Below, piece after piece: positions 1-7,767 of a stretch of DNA of 64,000 nt. The stretch is from Devosia chinhatensis. GTDB lineage: Bacteria > Pseudomonadota > Alphaproteobacteria > Rhizobiales > Devosiaceae. The notes beneath the pieces were generated by a model that ran no database searches, was not told the DNA's origin, and saw nothing but the letters and a program-made list of their open reading frames with translations. Numbering within the stretch: the first letter of the stretch is position 1; every line of letters starts with the position of its first letter. Made by a program: the position numbers and the translations under genes. Location of the stretch: the NCBI RefSeq assembly GCF_000969445.1, contig NZ_JZEY01000061.1:731501-795500 (forward strand). The letters are read 5' to 3'.

Positions 1-573
1 GACACCCTGCCTGAAGGCGCCAGGTTCGGCACGTCATCCATCCGCCGGGCCGCCCAGGCCCTGCGGCTGCGCCCGGACCTGCGCATCGTGCCGTTCCGCG
101 GCAATGTGCACACGCGCCTGAAGAAACTGCTCGATGGGGTGGCCGATGCCACCTTGCTCGCCCTGGCCGGGCTCAACCGACTGGATGAGGCCCATCGCGC
201 CACCGCCATTCTCGACACAAAAGCGTTCATGCCCGCGCCGGCGCAAGGCGCGATCGCGCTTGCCATTCGCGACGCCGACGCGCGCTTTGCCGGGATTGTT
301 GCGCCGCTCGACCACGCCCCGACCCATGCCGGCATTCTTGCCGAGCGCACCATGCTCAGCGTGCTCGACGGCTCATGTCGTACCCCCGTAGGCGCCCTCA
401 GCACCCGCACGGGCGCGGGCTACGAACTGTGCGGCGAAATTCTCTCACTTGACGGACAGACGAGTTTCCAGGCCCAGGCCACTGGCTCCGATCCAGTTGC
501 CTTGGGCGAACAGGTCGGACGTGATCTTCTGGCCCAGGCCGGGGCCGACTGGCAGACCCGGTTTCTCGCATGA
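1..573 (+). CDS. hemC: Hydroxymethylbilane synthase (porphobilinogen deaminase), C-terminal part
   Basis: The gene enters from the left edge, so about 190 C-terminal residues are visible and the start is missing. The enzyme polymerises four porphobilinogen molecules into hydroxymethylbilane in cytosolic heme synthesis. The family's GTSSIRR and RGNVHTRL segments lie at the left end. The motif DGSCRTPVGA carries the cysteine (codon 376-378) that binds the dipyrromethane cofactor, so the catalytic half is intact. The stop codon overlaps the hemD start, and hemD performs the next step, so the two are almost certainly co-transcribed and translationally coupled. Confidence 0.97.
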   Translation, partial: DTLPEGARFGTSSIRRAAQALRLRPDLRIVPFRGNVHTRLKKLLDGVADATLLALAGLNRLDEAHRATAILDTKAFMPAPAQGAIALAIRDADARFAGIVAPLDHAPTHAGILAERTMLSVLDGSCRTPVGALSTRTGAGYELCGEILSLDGQTSFQAQATGSDPVALGEQVGRDLLAQAGADWQTRFLA

Positions 574-1304
574 TGCATCTGCTGGTGACGCGACCCGAAC
601 CGGATGCCCAGGCTACGGCCGAGCGCCTGGCCGCGCTCGGGATTGACTCAACGCTCGCCCCGGTCATGAGCCGCCAGACCCTTAGCCCCAACCTGCCACC
701 AGCCAGAGGGTTTGCCGGCATTGCCATCACCAGCACCAATGCGCTGCGGGCAATGGAGGATCTCGGCGTGCTCGAGGCGTTCCGGACCATTCCCGCCTTC
801 GCAGTTGGCGACCGGACGGCACATGAGGCGCGTCTGCTCGGCTTTACCTCGGTCGAGGCCGCCGACGGCACACTGGCATCGCTTGTGACCCGGATCGCTC
901 TGGCTCGGCTGCCCGGCCCGCTCTTTTACCCCTCAGGCAAGCACCTCAGCGGCGACCTCGCCCAGGCCCTGGCGCCGCACGGCCTGATGGTGGTGACGAG
1001 CCCGGTCTACGAGATGATCGCCGAGACCAGCCTGCCAAAGGATGTGCTCACCGGCCTTACCGAAGATCGCTTCGGCGGCGTGCTGCTGTATTCGCGCCGC
1101 AGTGCGGAAATCTTTGCAGAACTGGCAACAACTCGGCTCCCGGAAATCCAGAAGCGCCGACTGCCAATGCTCTGCCTGTCGGAAAATGTCGCGGCTGCCC
1201 TGATCGAAAATCACTTCAGCCGCATTCTTCTGGCGGACCATCCCAGCGAAGACGCAATGATGGCTTTGGCCCTGGCTTTTGCCCGCGAGCAAACTGGGGC
1301 ATGA
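570..1304 (+). CDS. hemD: Uroporphyrinogen-III synthase
   Basis: The 244-residue product should cyclise hydroxymethylbilane to uroporphyrinogen III with inversion of ring D. It begins LLVTRPEPDAQATAERL, the usual start of the HemD fold, and contains ITSTNALRAM and LLYSRRSAEIF segments typical of the two-lobed family. HemD is poorly conserved, so the position directly after hemC is the main support. Two consecutive ATG codons (570 and 573) could both serve as start; the first overlaps the hemC stop as ATGA. The length is normal for the family. Confidence 0.93.
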   Translation: MMHLLVTRPEPDAQATAERLAALGIDSTLAPVMSRQTLSPNLPPARGFAGIAITSTNALRAMEDLGVLEAFRTIPAFAVGDRTAHEARLLGFTSVEAADGTLASLVTRIALARLPGPLFYPSGKHLSGDLAQALAPHGLMVVTSPVYEMIAETSLPKDVLTGLTEDRFGGVLLYSRRSAEIFAELATTRLPEIQKRRLPMLCLSENVAAALIENHFSRILLADHPSEDAMMALALAFAREQTGA

Positions 1305-1328
1305 TCGAACCCGAGAAAAGGAAGGCCC

Positions 1329-2594
1329 ATGGCTGAGAATTCCGGCAAGGACGTGCCGCAGACCGATCCCAAGAGCCAGGACAACAAGGGCCCGGTGCGC
1401 CCTCCGGTGCTCGAGGGCACGGCGCGCCCGGCCACGGGAGCGAAGCCGGCTGACGGCAAGCCGCAACCATCCCGGCCGGAACCGCCCAAATCTGACCAGA
1501 CGAAACCGGAGCAGGCGAAGTTGGACCCGGCAAAAACCGCGCGCCCTCCCTCTGCCCCGCCTACCGAGCAGACCCGATCAAGCGGCGGCTCTCCCTGGCT
1601 GGCCGGGCTCCTGGGCGCTGTTCTGGGATTGGGCGCAGCCTATGGACTGGCTTCTGCCGGACTGTGGCCCGCGCAGCAGCCGGTTAATCCGCCGGCCGAT
1701 CCCCGGCTGGCACAGTTCGCTACAGCCATTCCCGAGCTTGAAACCGGATTTGCCAATGTCCGCTCCGAAGTCGAAGCGCTGACCGGGCGCTTGAGCACGC
1801 TTGAAGACCAAGCCGCGTCCGTGCCCGCGGGCGATACGGCCGATGCTGCACTGGTGGAACAGGTCGCGGCATTGCAGGCCCAGCTCGAAGACTTGGCGGC
1901 TCGCCCCGCCGCGTCGACGGAGACAAGCCCGGTCCCGGCACTCAACCAGCAGATCGCGGCGCTTGAAACGGAATTGGCACAATTGCGCCAAACCATCGAA
2001 ACAAGCGTGACAGACCTGGCCGAAACCCGCAGCACTGTGAGCGGCCTTGCTGAAACAACCGCTGCCCTCTCCGCTGCCGGCGATCAGGCAAGCCGCCTGC
2101 CGCTGGTGTTTTCAAGCCTCGAAAGCGCTTTCGCGTCCGGGCGAACCTTCGAAACCGAACTTGATACGCTGCGCCGGGTTCTACCGGACGTGACCATTCC
2201 GCAAAATGTTTCGGCAGCGGCCAGTGTCGGCCTACCCCAGCCCGATATTGTGGCGCGCCGGCTCAATGGCATCATTCCCGACATGCTGGCGGGTCGTCCT
2301 GCCAACGCGGATGCCTCCTTCCAGGACGGCGCAATGGATTGGTTTCGCGGTGTGATCGCCATGCGGCCGTCCGGGGCCATCGAAGGCGATAGCCCCGAGG
2401 CACAGGTCTCGCAGCTGGAGGCGGCAATGGCGCGGCGCGATTATGCGCAGGCATTGGCCATCTTCCAGGCACTGCCGGCCAGCATGCAGGCGGTAGGGGA
2501 AGGCCTTGCCGGCGACCTGGCGCTGCTGGCGACTTCCCAAACCTTCCTCGATGACCTGCGCGATGCCGCGCTACGCGCGGAGACCGGTGCATGA
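1329..2594 (+). CDS. Mitofilin-like (COG4223) inner-membrane coiled-coil protein
   Basis: The 421-residue protein has three parts. Residues 1-80 are a proline-, lysine- and alanine-rich cytoplasmic stretch. One membrane helix follows near residues 90-112 (SPWLAGLLGAVLGLGAAYGL). The rest is a long periplasmic region with heptad-like coiled coil (residues 140-250) and a helical C-terminal domain. This architecture and the place between hemD and hemY are typical of the alphaproteobacterial mitofilin/COG4223 proteins related to Mic60, which are thought to shape the inner membrane. A purine-rich ribosome site (aaaaggaag) lies before the ATG. Its last codon overlaps the hemY start, which suggests coupling. 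Role in heme synthesis is unproven; the link is positional. Confidence 0.85.
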   Translation: MAENSGKDVPQTDPKSQDNKGPVRPPVLEGTARPATGAKPADGKPQPSRPEPPKSDQTKPEQAKLDPAKTARPPSAPPTEQTRSSGGSPWLAGLLGAVLGLGAAYGLASAGLWPAQQPVNPPADPRLAQFATAIPELETGFANVRSEVEALTGRLSTLEDQAASVPAGDTADAALVEQVAALQAQLEDLAARPAASTETSPVPALNQQIAALETELAQLRQTIETSVTDLAETRSTVSGLAETTAALSAAGDQASRLPLVFSSLESAFASGRTFETELDTLRRVLPDVTIPQNVSAAASVGLPQPDIVARRLNGIIPDMLAGRPANADASFQDGAMDWFRGVIAMRPSGAIEGDSPEAQVSQLEAAMARRDYAQALAIFQALPASMQAVGEGLAGDLALLATSQTFLDDLRDAALRAETGA

Positions 2595-3976
2595 TCCGCC
2601 TTGCCTCCTGGATTATCGGCAGCCTTATCATCGCCGGCATTGCGGCTTGGGTCATTTCCCTGCCCGGCACGCTGACGCTCGAAATTGCCGGCCAGCGCAT
2701 GCAGCCGCGCCTGGGAACTGCAGTGGTGATCCTGCTTCTGGCCGCAGCTTTCATCATCGCGCTCTGGGCTCTGGTCAGGCGCATTATCGGCGCGCCCAAG
2801 GCCATGGCTCGGCGCCGTGCCGCCAGGCGGCGGGAACAGGGCGTCGATGCGCTGTCCGACGCCATTATCGCTCTTCAGGCTGGAGATCCGGCTCGCGCAC
2901 GTCTCATGGCCCGCGAAGCCCAGGCCCGGCTGCCAGAGAGCGGCGCGGCCAAGCTCATCGAAGCGCGGGCCGACCTGGCGCTTGGCGACATGCCGGCGGC
3001 ACGGGAGCATTACCGTGCGCTGATCGCCAGCGAAAAGACCGCCATTGCCGCCCTGACCGGCCTTTACGACCAGGCGCGTACGCAAAACCGCCAGGAAGCC
3101 GCGCTGACCTTTGCCCGCAAGACCCTTGCGCTCGCCCCGTCCACAGACTGGGCGGCCGAGGCCGTGTTCGGCGATCTGGCTCGCCGAGGCCAATGGGCCG
3201 AAGCGGTGGCGATGGTCAATGCCGAGACGCCATCAACCCGCGAGGACAAGGCGCGCAAGCGCCGTCGCCAGGCCGTCATAGAGACGGCCCGCGCCCGCGA
3301 CAGCGAATCCGGCCAGCCCAATGCAGCGCTCGACCATGCCCTGACAGCGCTCAAGCTCCTGCCCGACTTCGTTCCTGCCGCTCTCATTGCGGCGCGCATC
3401 TACATCAATCGCGGCGAGACCCGCAAAGCTCAGAGCCTTTTGCGCCGCATCTGGCGCGCCAATGGCCATCCCGACATTGCCGCGCTTTATGCCCATTCCC
3501 AGCCGGGCGCATCGGCCGTCGAACGGCTCAAGCGCATCCGTGAAATCGTCGAATTGCCCACGAACCACCGAGCTGCTGCGATGGTGCTGGCCCGGGCCGC
3601 CATCGATGCCTATGACTGGCCGCTTGCCCGTGACGCGCTCCTGCCTCATATCGGTACCGAGGCAACCCAGGGCGTGGCCAGCCTGATGGCCGAGATCGAG
3701 GAAGGCCAGAACGGTGACCAGGGCAAGGCACGCGAATGGCTGGCCCGCGCCGTCCATGCGCCGCGCGATCCGGCCTGGACTGCCGACGGCATCGTCAGTG
3801 ACGAATGGGAACCCATTTCTCCCCTGACCGGACGGCTCGATGCCTTCGAATGGAAAGTTCCGGTGGCTGTGGCGGCCCGTCCTGCCGCCATTTCTGCGAC
3901 ATCTGGCAATGACGTTGTGGCCTTGCCGGCAAGTCCGGTCGCCTTGCCCCTTGCATCGGCGGAAAACGCCCAGTAA
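2591..3976 (+). CDS. hemY: HemY-like tetratricopeptide membrane protein
   Basis: The 461-residue product opens with two membrane helices (about residues 5-25 and 42-64), separated by the short GTLTLEIAGQRMQPRLGT loop. A basic stretch (AMARRRAARRREQG) and then TPR-like helical repeats to about residue 400 follow. This matches the HemY N-terminal domain family found in heme loci of proteobacteria; it is not the unrelated HemY protoporphyrinogen oxidase of Gram-positive bacteria. The start overlaps the previous stop (ATGA). It ends the hemC-hemD-mitofilin-hemY operon. The biochemical role of the family is not settled, though a part in protoporphyrin homeostasis has been proposed. Confidence 0.9.
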   Translation: MIRLASWIIGSLIIAGIAAWVISLPGTLTLEIAGQRMQPRLGTAVVILLLAAAFIIALWALVRRIIGAPKAMARRRAARRREQGVDALSDAIIALQAGDPARARLMAREAQARLPESGAAKLIEARADLALGDMPAAREHYRALIASEKTAIAALTGLYDQARTQNRQEAALTFARKTLALAPSTDWAAEAVFGDLARRGQWAEAVAMVNAETPSTREDKARKRRRQAVIETARARDSESGQPNAALDHALTALKLLPDFVPAALIAARIYINRGETRKAQSLLRRIWRANGHPDIAALYAHSQPGASAVERLKRIREIVELPTNHRAAAMVLARAAIDAYDWPLARDALLPHIGTEATQGVASLMAEIEEGQNGDQGKAREWLARAVHAPRDPAWTADGIVSDEWEPISPLTGRLDAFEWKVPVAVAARPAAISATSGNDVVALPASPVALPLASAENAQ

Positions 3977-3993
3977 AAGACCCGCCATCTGCA

Positions 3994-4009
3994 GAGGCCC
4001 ATGGGCCTC
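3994..4009. repeat. Perfect 16-bp palindrome between hemY and tRNA-Thr
   Basis: The sequence GAGGCCCATGGGCCTC is its own reverse complement. It sits 18 nt after the hemY stop and 5 nt before the tRNA. It has no T-run, so it is not a standard intrinsic terminator; it may be a protein site, a 3' end stabiliser or chance. Confidence 0.4.
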
Positions 4010-4013
4010 CAGC

Positions 4014-4089
4014 GCCGCTTTAGCTCAGTTGGTAGAGCACATCATTCGTAATGATGGGGTCAGGTGTTCGAGTCACCTAAGCGGCACCA
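4014..4089 (+). tRNA. tRNA-Thr (anticodon CGU)
   Basis: A full cloverleaf can be drawn. The acceptor stem pairs GCCGCTT (4014-4020) with AAGCGGC (4079-4085). The D stem is GCTC/GAGC, the anticodon stem is CATCA/TGATG with loop TTCGTAA, and the T arm is AGGTG-TTCGAGT-CACCT. The anticodon CGT lies at 4047-4049 and reads ACG threonine codons. The discriminator A is followed by an encoded CCA (4087-4089). No integrase or direct repeat of its 3' end was noticed nearby. Confidence 0.97.
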
Positions 4090-4095
4090 CTTCCC

Positions 4096-4851
4096 TCATC
4101 CTGCCCTGTCCATCATTTCAAGGCGTTGTGCCATCCGCGCGGTGGGAGCGATGGCATTGAGATCGGCCTTCTCCGCTCCGAAAAGCGCTTCTCGCTCTTG
4201 CGGGCGCGACATGAAGAAGGGGTAACGCTCGGCGACGCGATCGCGGATGACCGGAACATCGGCCGTGTAAAGTTGCATGGGAAAGGCCAGGTTGGCATAG
4301 CTGCGCTGCTCGCCCAGCGGGCTGGCGCCGAATATGCGCTTATAGAATGCCGTGTGCTCGGGCCGGACGGCGGACATGCAATAGCGGACCGGGAAATATT
4401 CGCACGCCATGGCAGCCAGGCGCAACGTCAGGTACGGCAAGGCGGGATAGGCCAGCGAGAGATCAAAATCGGCGGTGAAGCGGCCTGGATCGATGAAGGA
4501 TTGTCCCCGCTCGAGGATCGGCGCAAGAACGTCGGGCCAGACCGACATGCAGGGCGAATAAGGATGCTGGGGCGTTACCACGTGGAAGCGGAGCGAACTG
4601 GCCAATTGCCCCGATACGTAGACGCCGTAACAATAACAATTGGGCAGATCGTCGAACTCGTCGCGCGTGACCTGCTGCGAATTGACCGGAATGAAATCCT
4701 CGCGCCGATAGGCCTCGTAGCGCAGCCTGTACACAGGATCGAACTGCTCGGCAGGATCGATCCGGCGATACCGCACCTGATCAAGCAGATCAATCAGCGT
4801 CGAGGCAAAGCGCGAACTGGCGCCACTTTCGGCAGATTTGGATTCCGTCAT
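4096..4851 (-). CDS. FeeM / autoinducer-synthase-like N-acyltransferase (GNAT fold)
   Basis: The 251-residue protein resembles the N-acyl amino acid synthase FeeM and acyl-homoserine-lactone synthase branch of the GNAT superfamily. It has the early YRLRYEAYRREDFIP segment, a central strand that ends in SSLRFHVV, and a late FIDPGRFTADFD stretch followed by a helix with PVRYCMSAVRPEH and FYKRIFG. Such enzymes use acyl-ACP to acylate an amino acid or related amine and make signal-like lipids; the actual substrate cannot be read from the sequence. An in-frame GTG lies two codons upstream (4857); the ATG at 4851 is preferred, with a GGGGGC tract upstream. It is transcribed on the same strand as, and downstream of, a GGDEF-EAL protein, with a 128-nt gap that may hold its own promoter. 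Confidence 0.72.
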   Translation of the reverse strand: MTESKSAESGASSRFASTLIDLLDQVRYRRIDPAEQFDPVYRLRYEAYRREDFIPVNSQQVTRDEFDDLPNCYCYGVYVSGQLASSLRFHVVTPQHPYSPCMSVWPDVLAPILERGQSFIDPGRFTADFDLSLAYPALPYLTLRLAAMACEYFPVRYCMSAVRPEHTAFYKRIFGASPLGEQRSYANLAFPMQLYTADVPVIRDRVAERYPFFMSRPQEREALFGAEKADLNAIAPTARMAQRLEMMDRAG

Positions 4852-4949
4852 AGACACGCCCCCGTAGTCTGGAGGCGAGCGTAACCCCTAGTGCCCGATT
4901 TGCGGAACGGGAAATTCTCCAGCTTTGTGCCTGCAAGCACCCGTACGAC

Positions 4950-4965
4950 GTTAATTGATTTGTAA
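4950..4965 (-). promoter_or_regulatory. Possible CtrA-like box upstream of the FeeM-like gene
   Basis: On the minus strand the site reads TTAC-N7-TTAAC, one base away from the CtrA consensus TTAA-N7-TTAAC of Alphaproteobacteria. It lies about 100 nt before the FeeM-like start in an AT-rich patch. One near match in a short gap is weak evidence. Confidence 0.25.
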
Positions 4966-4971
4966 ACTCAG

Positions 4972-4993
4972 ATGGTTAATGGCGATTAACCAT
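4972..4993. repeat. Inverted repeat spanning the stop of the GGDEF-EAL gene
   Basis: ATGGTTAAT and ATTAACCAT form a perfect 9-bp inverted repeat around a GGCG loop, and the repeat includes the TAA stop of the GGDEF-EAL gene (4986-4988). It lacks a T-run. It could be a 3'-end hairpin or an operator for the downstream FeeM-like gene. Confidence 0.5.
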
Positions 4994-7304
4994 TTATCCG
5001 CTTTGTCGTCGCCTGCGATGTGCCGGTGCCGTTGAAACGCTCGATCAGCTCGGCAATATCCTTGGCTGACAGTGGCCGGCTGAAGAAATAGCCCTGAACC
5101 TGCTGGACGCTTGTCTGGGTGGCGATGGCGTCGAGTTGCGCTTCGGTTTCAACGCCTTCGGCAACAACTTTGAGATCCAGATCGCGACCGAGGCGGGCCA
5201 CATTGGACAGCAGCCGCAGTGCTCGCGGATTAACCGAGATGTCGGCGACGAAAGATCGATCGATCTTGAGCTTGGTGAACGGCAGAGCACTGAGGTAACT
5301 CAGCGAGGAATAGCCCGTGCCAAAATCATCGAGCGCGATAGCCGTGCCCCTATCGGCAAGCGCCTTGAGCACGCTGCGCGCGCGATCCCGTTCCTCGATG
5401 ACTGCCGTCTCGGTCACCTCGATTTCGAGACGGTCGGGAGGCAACCCGGACCGCTCGAGAGCCAGGTCCACCAGAACCGGCAGATCGATGCCGCGGAAAT
5501 CGCGCGCCGATACATTGACGCCCACCGCGACAGGCCAGCTCCAGCGGGCACATTCCTCTACGGCCTTGTGCAGGACCCATGCGGTAATCTGCGAGATCAG
5601 TCCCATTTCCTCGGCCAGCGGGATGAAGACTGCGGGTGGCACAGGCCCGAATTCGGGGTGCGTCCAGCGCGCCAGTGCTTCACAGGTAACGACCTTGCGC
5701 GTCTCGAGATCGACGAGTGGCTGAAAGGCGAGATGAAGCTGCCCCCCGACCACGGCCTGTCGCAGGTCGGCCTTGAGGCGCTGGCGATAGTGGTATTCGG
5801 TATCCATCTGCGCATGGAAAATCTGGCTGCGACCCTTGCCTTCAGCCTTGGCGGAATAGAGCGCCAGATCCGCCTTGGTCATCAGCTCTTCGAGATCGCT
5901 CTGGCTCTTTGGATCCAGCACGACACCAATGCTGACGCGCACGGGCAGCAAAATGCCGTTGAGAGTGAACGATGGCTGGAAGGTCTGCATGATGACCTGG
6001 GCGATGGCCTGGCCTTCGTCCTGAGCGGAGGCAAAAAGCGCGATGAATTCGTCCCCGCCCAGGCGCGCGAGGAGCGCATCGGCGGGCAGTGCCTCGCGCA
6101 AACGGCTGACGCTCTGGCGCAGCAATTCATCGCCGATGACGTGGCCGAAGCCGTCGTTGACGTGCTTGAATTCGTCGATATCGACGATCAGTACGGTACT
6201 CGATGCCCCGACATCGGCCCGACAGCGCAACTGCTCCACGGCAAGGGTGCTGAAATGGCTGCGATTGGGCAGGCCGGTCAGTGCGTCGTGGCGCGCAATG
6301 AAATGGATGCGCTCTTCGGCCATCACCCGTTCGGTGATATCCTCGAACAGCAGAACGGTCCGCTTTTGGCCGGACGTGACCGTAACCTCGAATGTAGGAC
6401 CGGAAACAAGAGAGAACTGGATCTTGCCCGAGCCATGTTTCTCGATAATGGCGCGCAACCTGTCGATTGCCGGTTTGGGCGCGCCACCCGCGCCGGCAAG
6501 GGCTGCCAGGACCCTCTCGAAGGGCTGGTTGGCAAGCTTGCCGACATCGAGCGCGGCAAAGATGCGCACGGCCCGGTCATTGGCGAGGGTAATGGTGCCA
6601 TTTTCGTCGAGCATGCACAGGCCATGCTCAAGTGTTGTGATGGCAATGTCGAATTCGGCGGCCAGCCGCGACACCTCGACCCGGCCGTGCACGGCGGAGA
6701 GGAGCAGCGAGCGGATCGATGCGGCATGCTTGCGGTAGCTGATCAGCAAAAGGATCATCATCGCGGCCAGCATCTGGTGATAGAAATTGCCGCGGAAGAC
6801 CATGGCGATCCACAGCGGTACCGAGAGCGAGATGATCTGGATGGTCAAAAGCCGGTCGAGACCGAAATTACGGGCCACAAGCCCTACGGTCGCGGCGATG
6901 GTCAGCGTGCAACTGGCCAGCTCGGCGAAAGGGTCGCGTACGATCAGGATGGCGACAAGACACCAGATGCCGTGCACGAACGCGACCAGCGCCCCGCCGA
7001 TCAGCGCGCGGTTTTCCCAGTATTCGGCGCCTTCGGCATCGTCGTCGCCGATACCGGCGCGCCAGAAGGCGCGCATGCTGAAAAAACGGATGAGGCCGAC
7101 GAAGAGGATCGCTGCGGCGACAACGAACAGAATTGGCGCTTGGGCCTGAAACGCAGACACGGCGGCAACGGCAGCGCTCGCAAAGGCGCCGAGCAGCATT
7201 TCGCGCCGGTCGGCATAGACCGATCGGATAATGGACACGTAGTCCAGCGGCGGCATCGTTTTTCTGGCTGACGTCAGCACGGAAATTTCCTTTTGCCGTC
7301 CCAT
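4986..7304 (-). CDS. Membrane-bound PAS-GGDEF-EAL protein (c-di-GMP synthesis/degradation)
   Basis: The 772-residue protein begins with five or six hydrophobic helices (about residues 35-190). A PAS-like sensor domain (around residues 215-330, with [20 protein letters not shown]), a GGDEF domain and an EAL domain follow. The GGDEF signature is intact ([12 protein letters not shown], residues 416-420), but the RxxD inhibitory site expected just before it is missing. The EAL signature (CEALARW, residues 542-544), [10 protein letters not shown] and KIDRSFV are present, so both diguanylate cyclase and phosphodiesterase activities are possible. The first ATG was kept; a second at codon 17 ([12 protein letters not shown]) also fits. 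It precedes the FeeM-like gene on the same strand. Confidence 0.93.
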   Translation of the reverse strand: MGRQKEISVLTSARKTMPPLDYVSIIRSVYADRREMLLGAFASAAVAAVSAFQAQAPILFVVAAAILFVGLIRFFSMRAFWRAGIGDDDAEGAEYWENRALIGGALVAFVHGIWCLVAILIVRDPFAELASCTLTIAATVGLVARNFGLDRLLTIQIISLSVPLWIAMVFRGNFYHQMLAAMMILLLISYRKHAASIRSLLLSAVHGRVEVSRLAAEFDIAITTLEHGLCMLDENGTITLANDRAVRIFAALDVGKLANQPFERVLAALAGAGGAPKPAIDRLRAIIEKHGSGKIQFSLVSGPTFEVTVTSGQKRTVLLFEDITERVMAEERIHFIARHDALTGLPNRSHFSTLAVEQLRCRADVGASSTVLIVDIDEFKHVNDGFGHVIGDELLRQSVSRLREALPADALLARLGGDEFIALFASAQDEGQAIAQVIMQTFQPSFTLNGILLPVRVSIGVVLDPKSQSDLEELMTKADLALYSAKAEGKGRSQIFHAQMDTEYHYRQRLKADLRQAVVGGQLHLAFQPLVDLETRKVVTCEALARWTHPEFGPVPPAVFIPLAEEMGLISQITAWVLHKAVEECARWSWPVAVGVNVSARDFRGIDLPVLVDLALERSGLPPDRLEIEVTETAVIEERDRARSVLKALADRGTAIALDDFGTGYSSLSYLSALPFTKLKIDRSFVADISVNPRALRLLSNVARLGRDLDLKVVAEGVETEAQLDAIATQTSVQQVQGYFFSRPLSAKDIAELIERFNGTGTSQATTKRING

Positions 7305-7469
7305 TGGGCGCTCAAGCCATTAACAAGCCCTTGCCTCGGCCCACGAGGCCGGTGTCGAGGTGGCCTCAGGCTAAATGGCGGGTTAATGTCTCCCCCGACT
7401 TTGAACGCAGCCTGGCCGGTTCAGGTGGGATTCCTGTCGACGGTCACGGGCGTTTTTGGGAGTGCAGAC

Positions 7470-7760
7470 ATGGTAGAGCGGCTCAATGCCGAAGATCGCG
7501 AAGCTGCCTTGGCGCTCCTGCCGGGCTGGGTCCATGACAAGGCCGTCGACTCCATTGCGCGGGACTTTCGGTTCAAGGATTTCTCCACGGCCTTTGCTTT
7601 CATGGCCCAGGTGGCGATGCTGGCGGAAAAGGCCGGGCACCATCCTGATTGGTCCAACAGCTACAATCGGGTGCGGATCGCGTTGTCCACCCACGATGCC
7701 GGAGGGCTGAGCGAAAAGGATATCGCGCTGGCCCTGGAGATCGACCGGCTGATGCCCTGA
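7470..7760 (+). CDS. phhB: Pterin-4a-carbinolamine dehydratase
   Basis: The 96-residue product has the family's [20 protein letters not shown] opening, the central [20 protein letters not shown] with the active-site HHP..N pattern, and the closing segment [15 protein letters not shown]. The enzyme dehydrates 4a-hydroxytetrahydropterin to recycle the cofactor of aromatic amino acid hydroxylases; the family also occurs where no hydroxylase is present. The open frame extends upstream, but family homology begins at the ATG at 7470, so that start is chosen. It converges on dnaE2 with only 7 nt between the stops. No phenylalanine hydroxylase is seen in the window. Confidence 0.93.
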   Translation: MVERLNAEDREAALALLPGWVHDKAVDSIARDFRFKDFSTAFAFMAQVAMLAEKAGHHPDWSNSYNRVRIALSTHDAGGLSEKDIALALEIDRLMP

Positions 7761-7767
7761 TCGCTGT

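Noticed and set aside
4014..4089. tRNA-Thr as the attachment site of a genomic island
   Set aside because: No integrase and no repeat of the tRNA 3' end were noticed; flanking genes look like normal chromosome.
5136..7271. 711-codon plus-strand frame opposite the GGDEF-EAL gene
   Set aside because: Shadow of the minus-strand gene, whose GGDEF and EAL motifs are intact.
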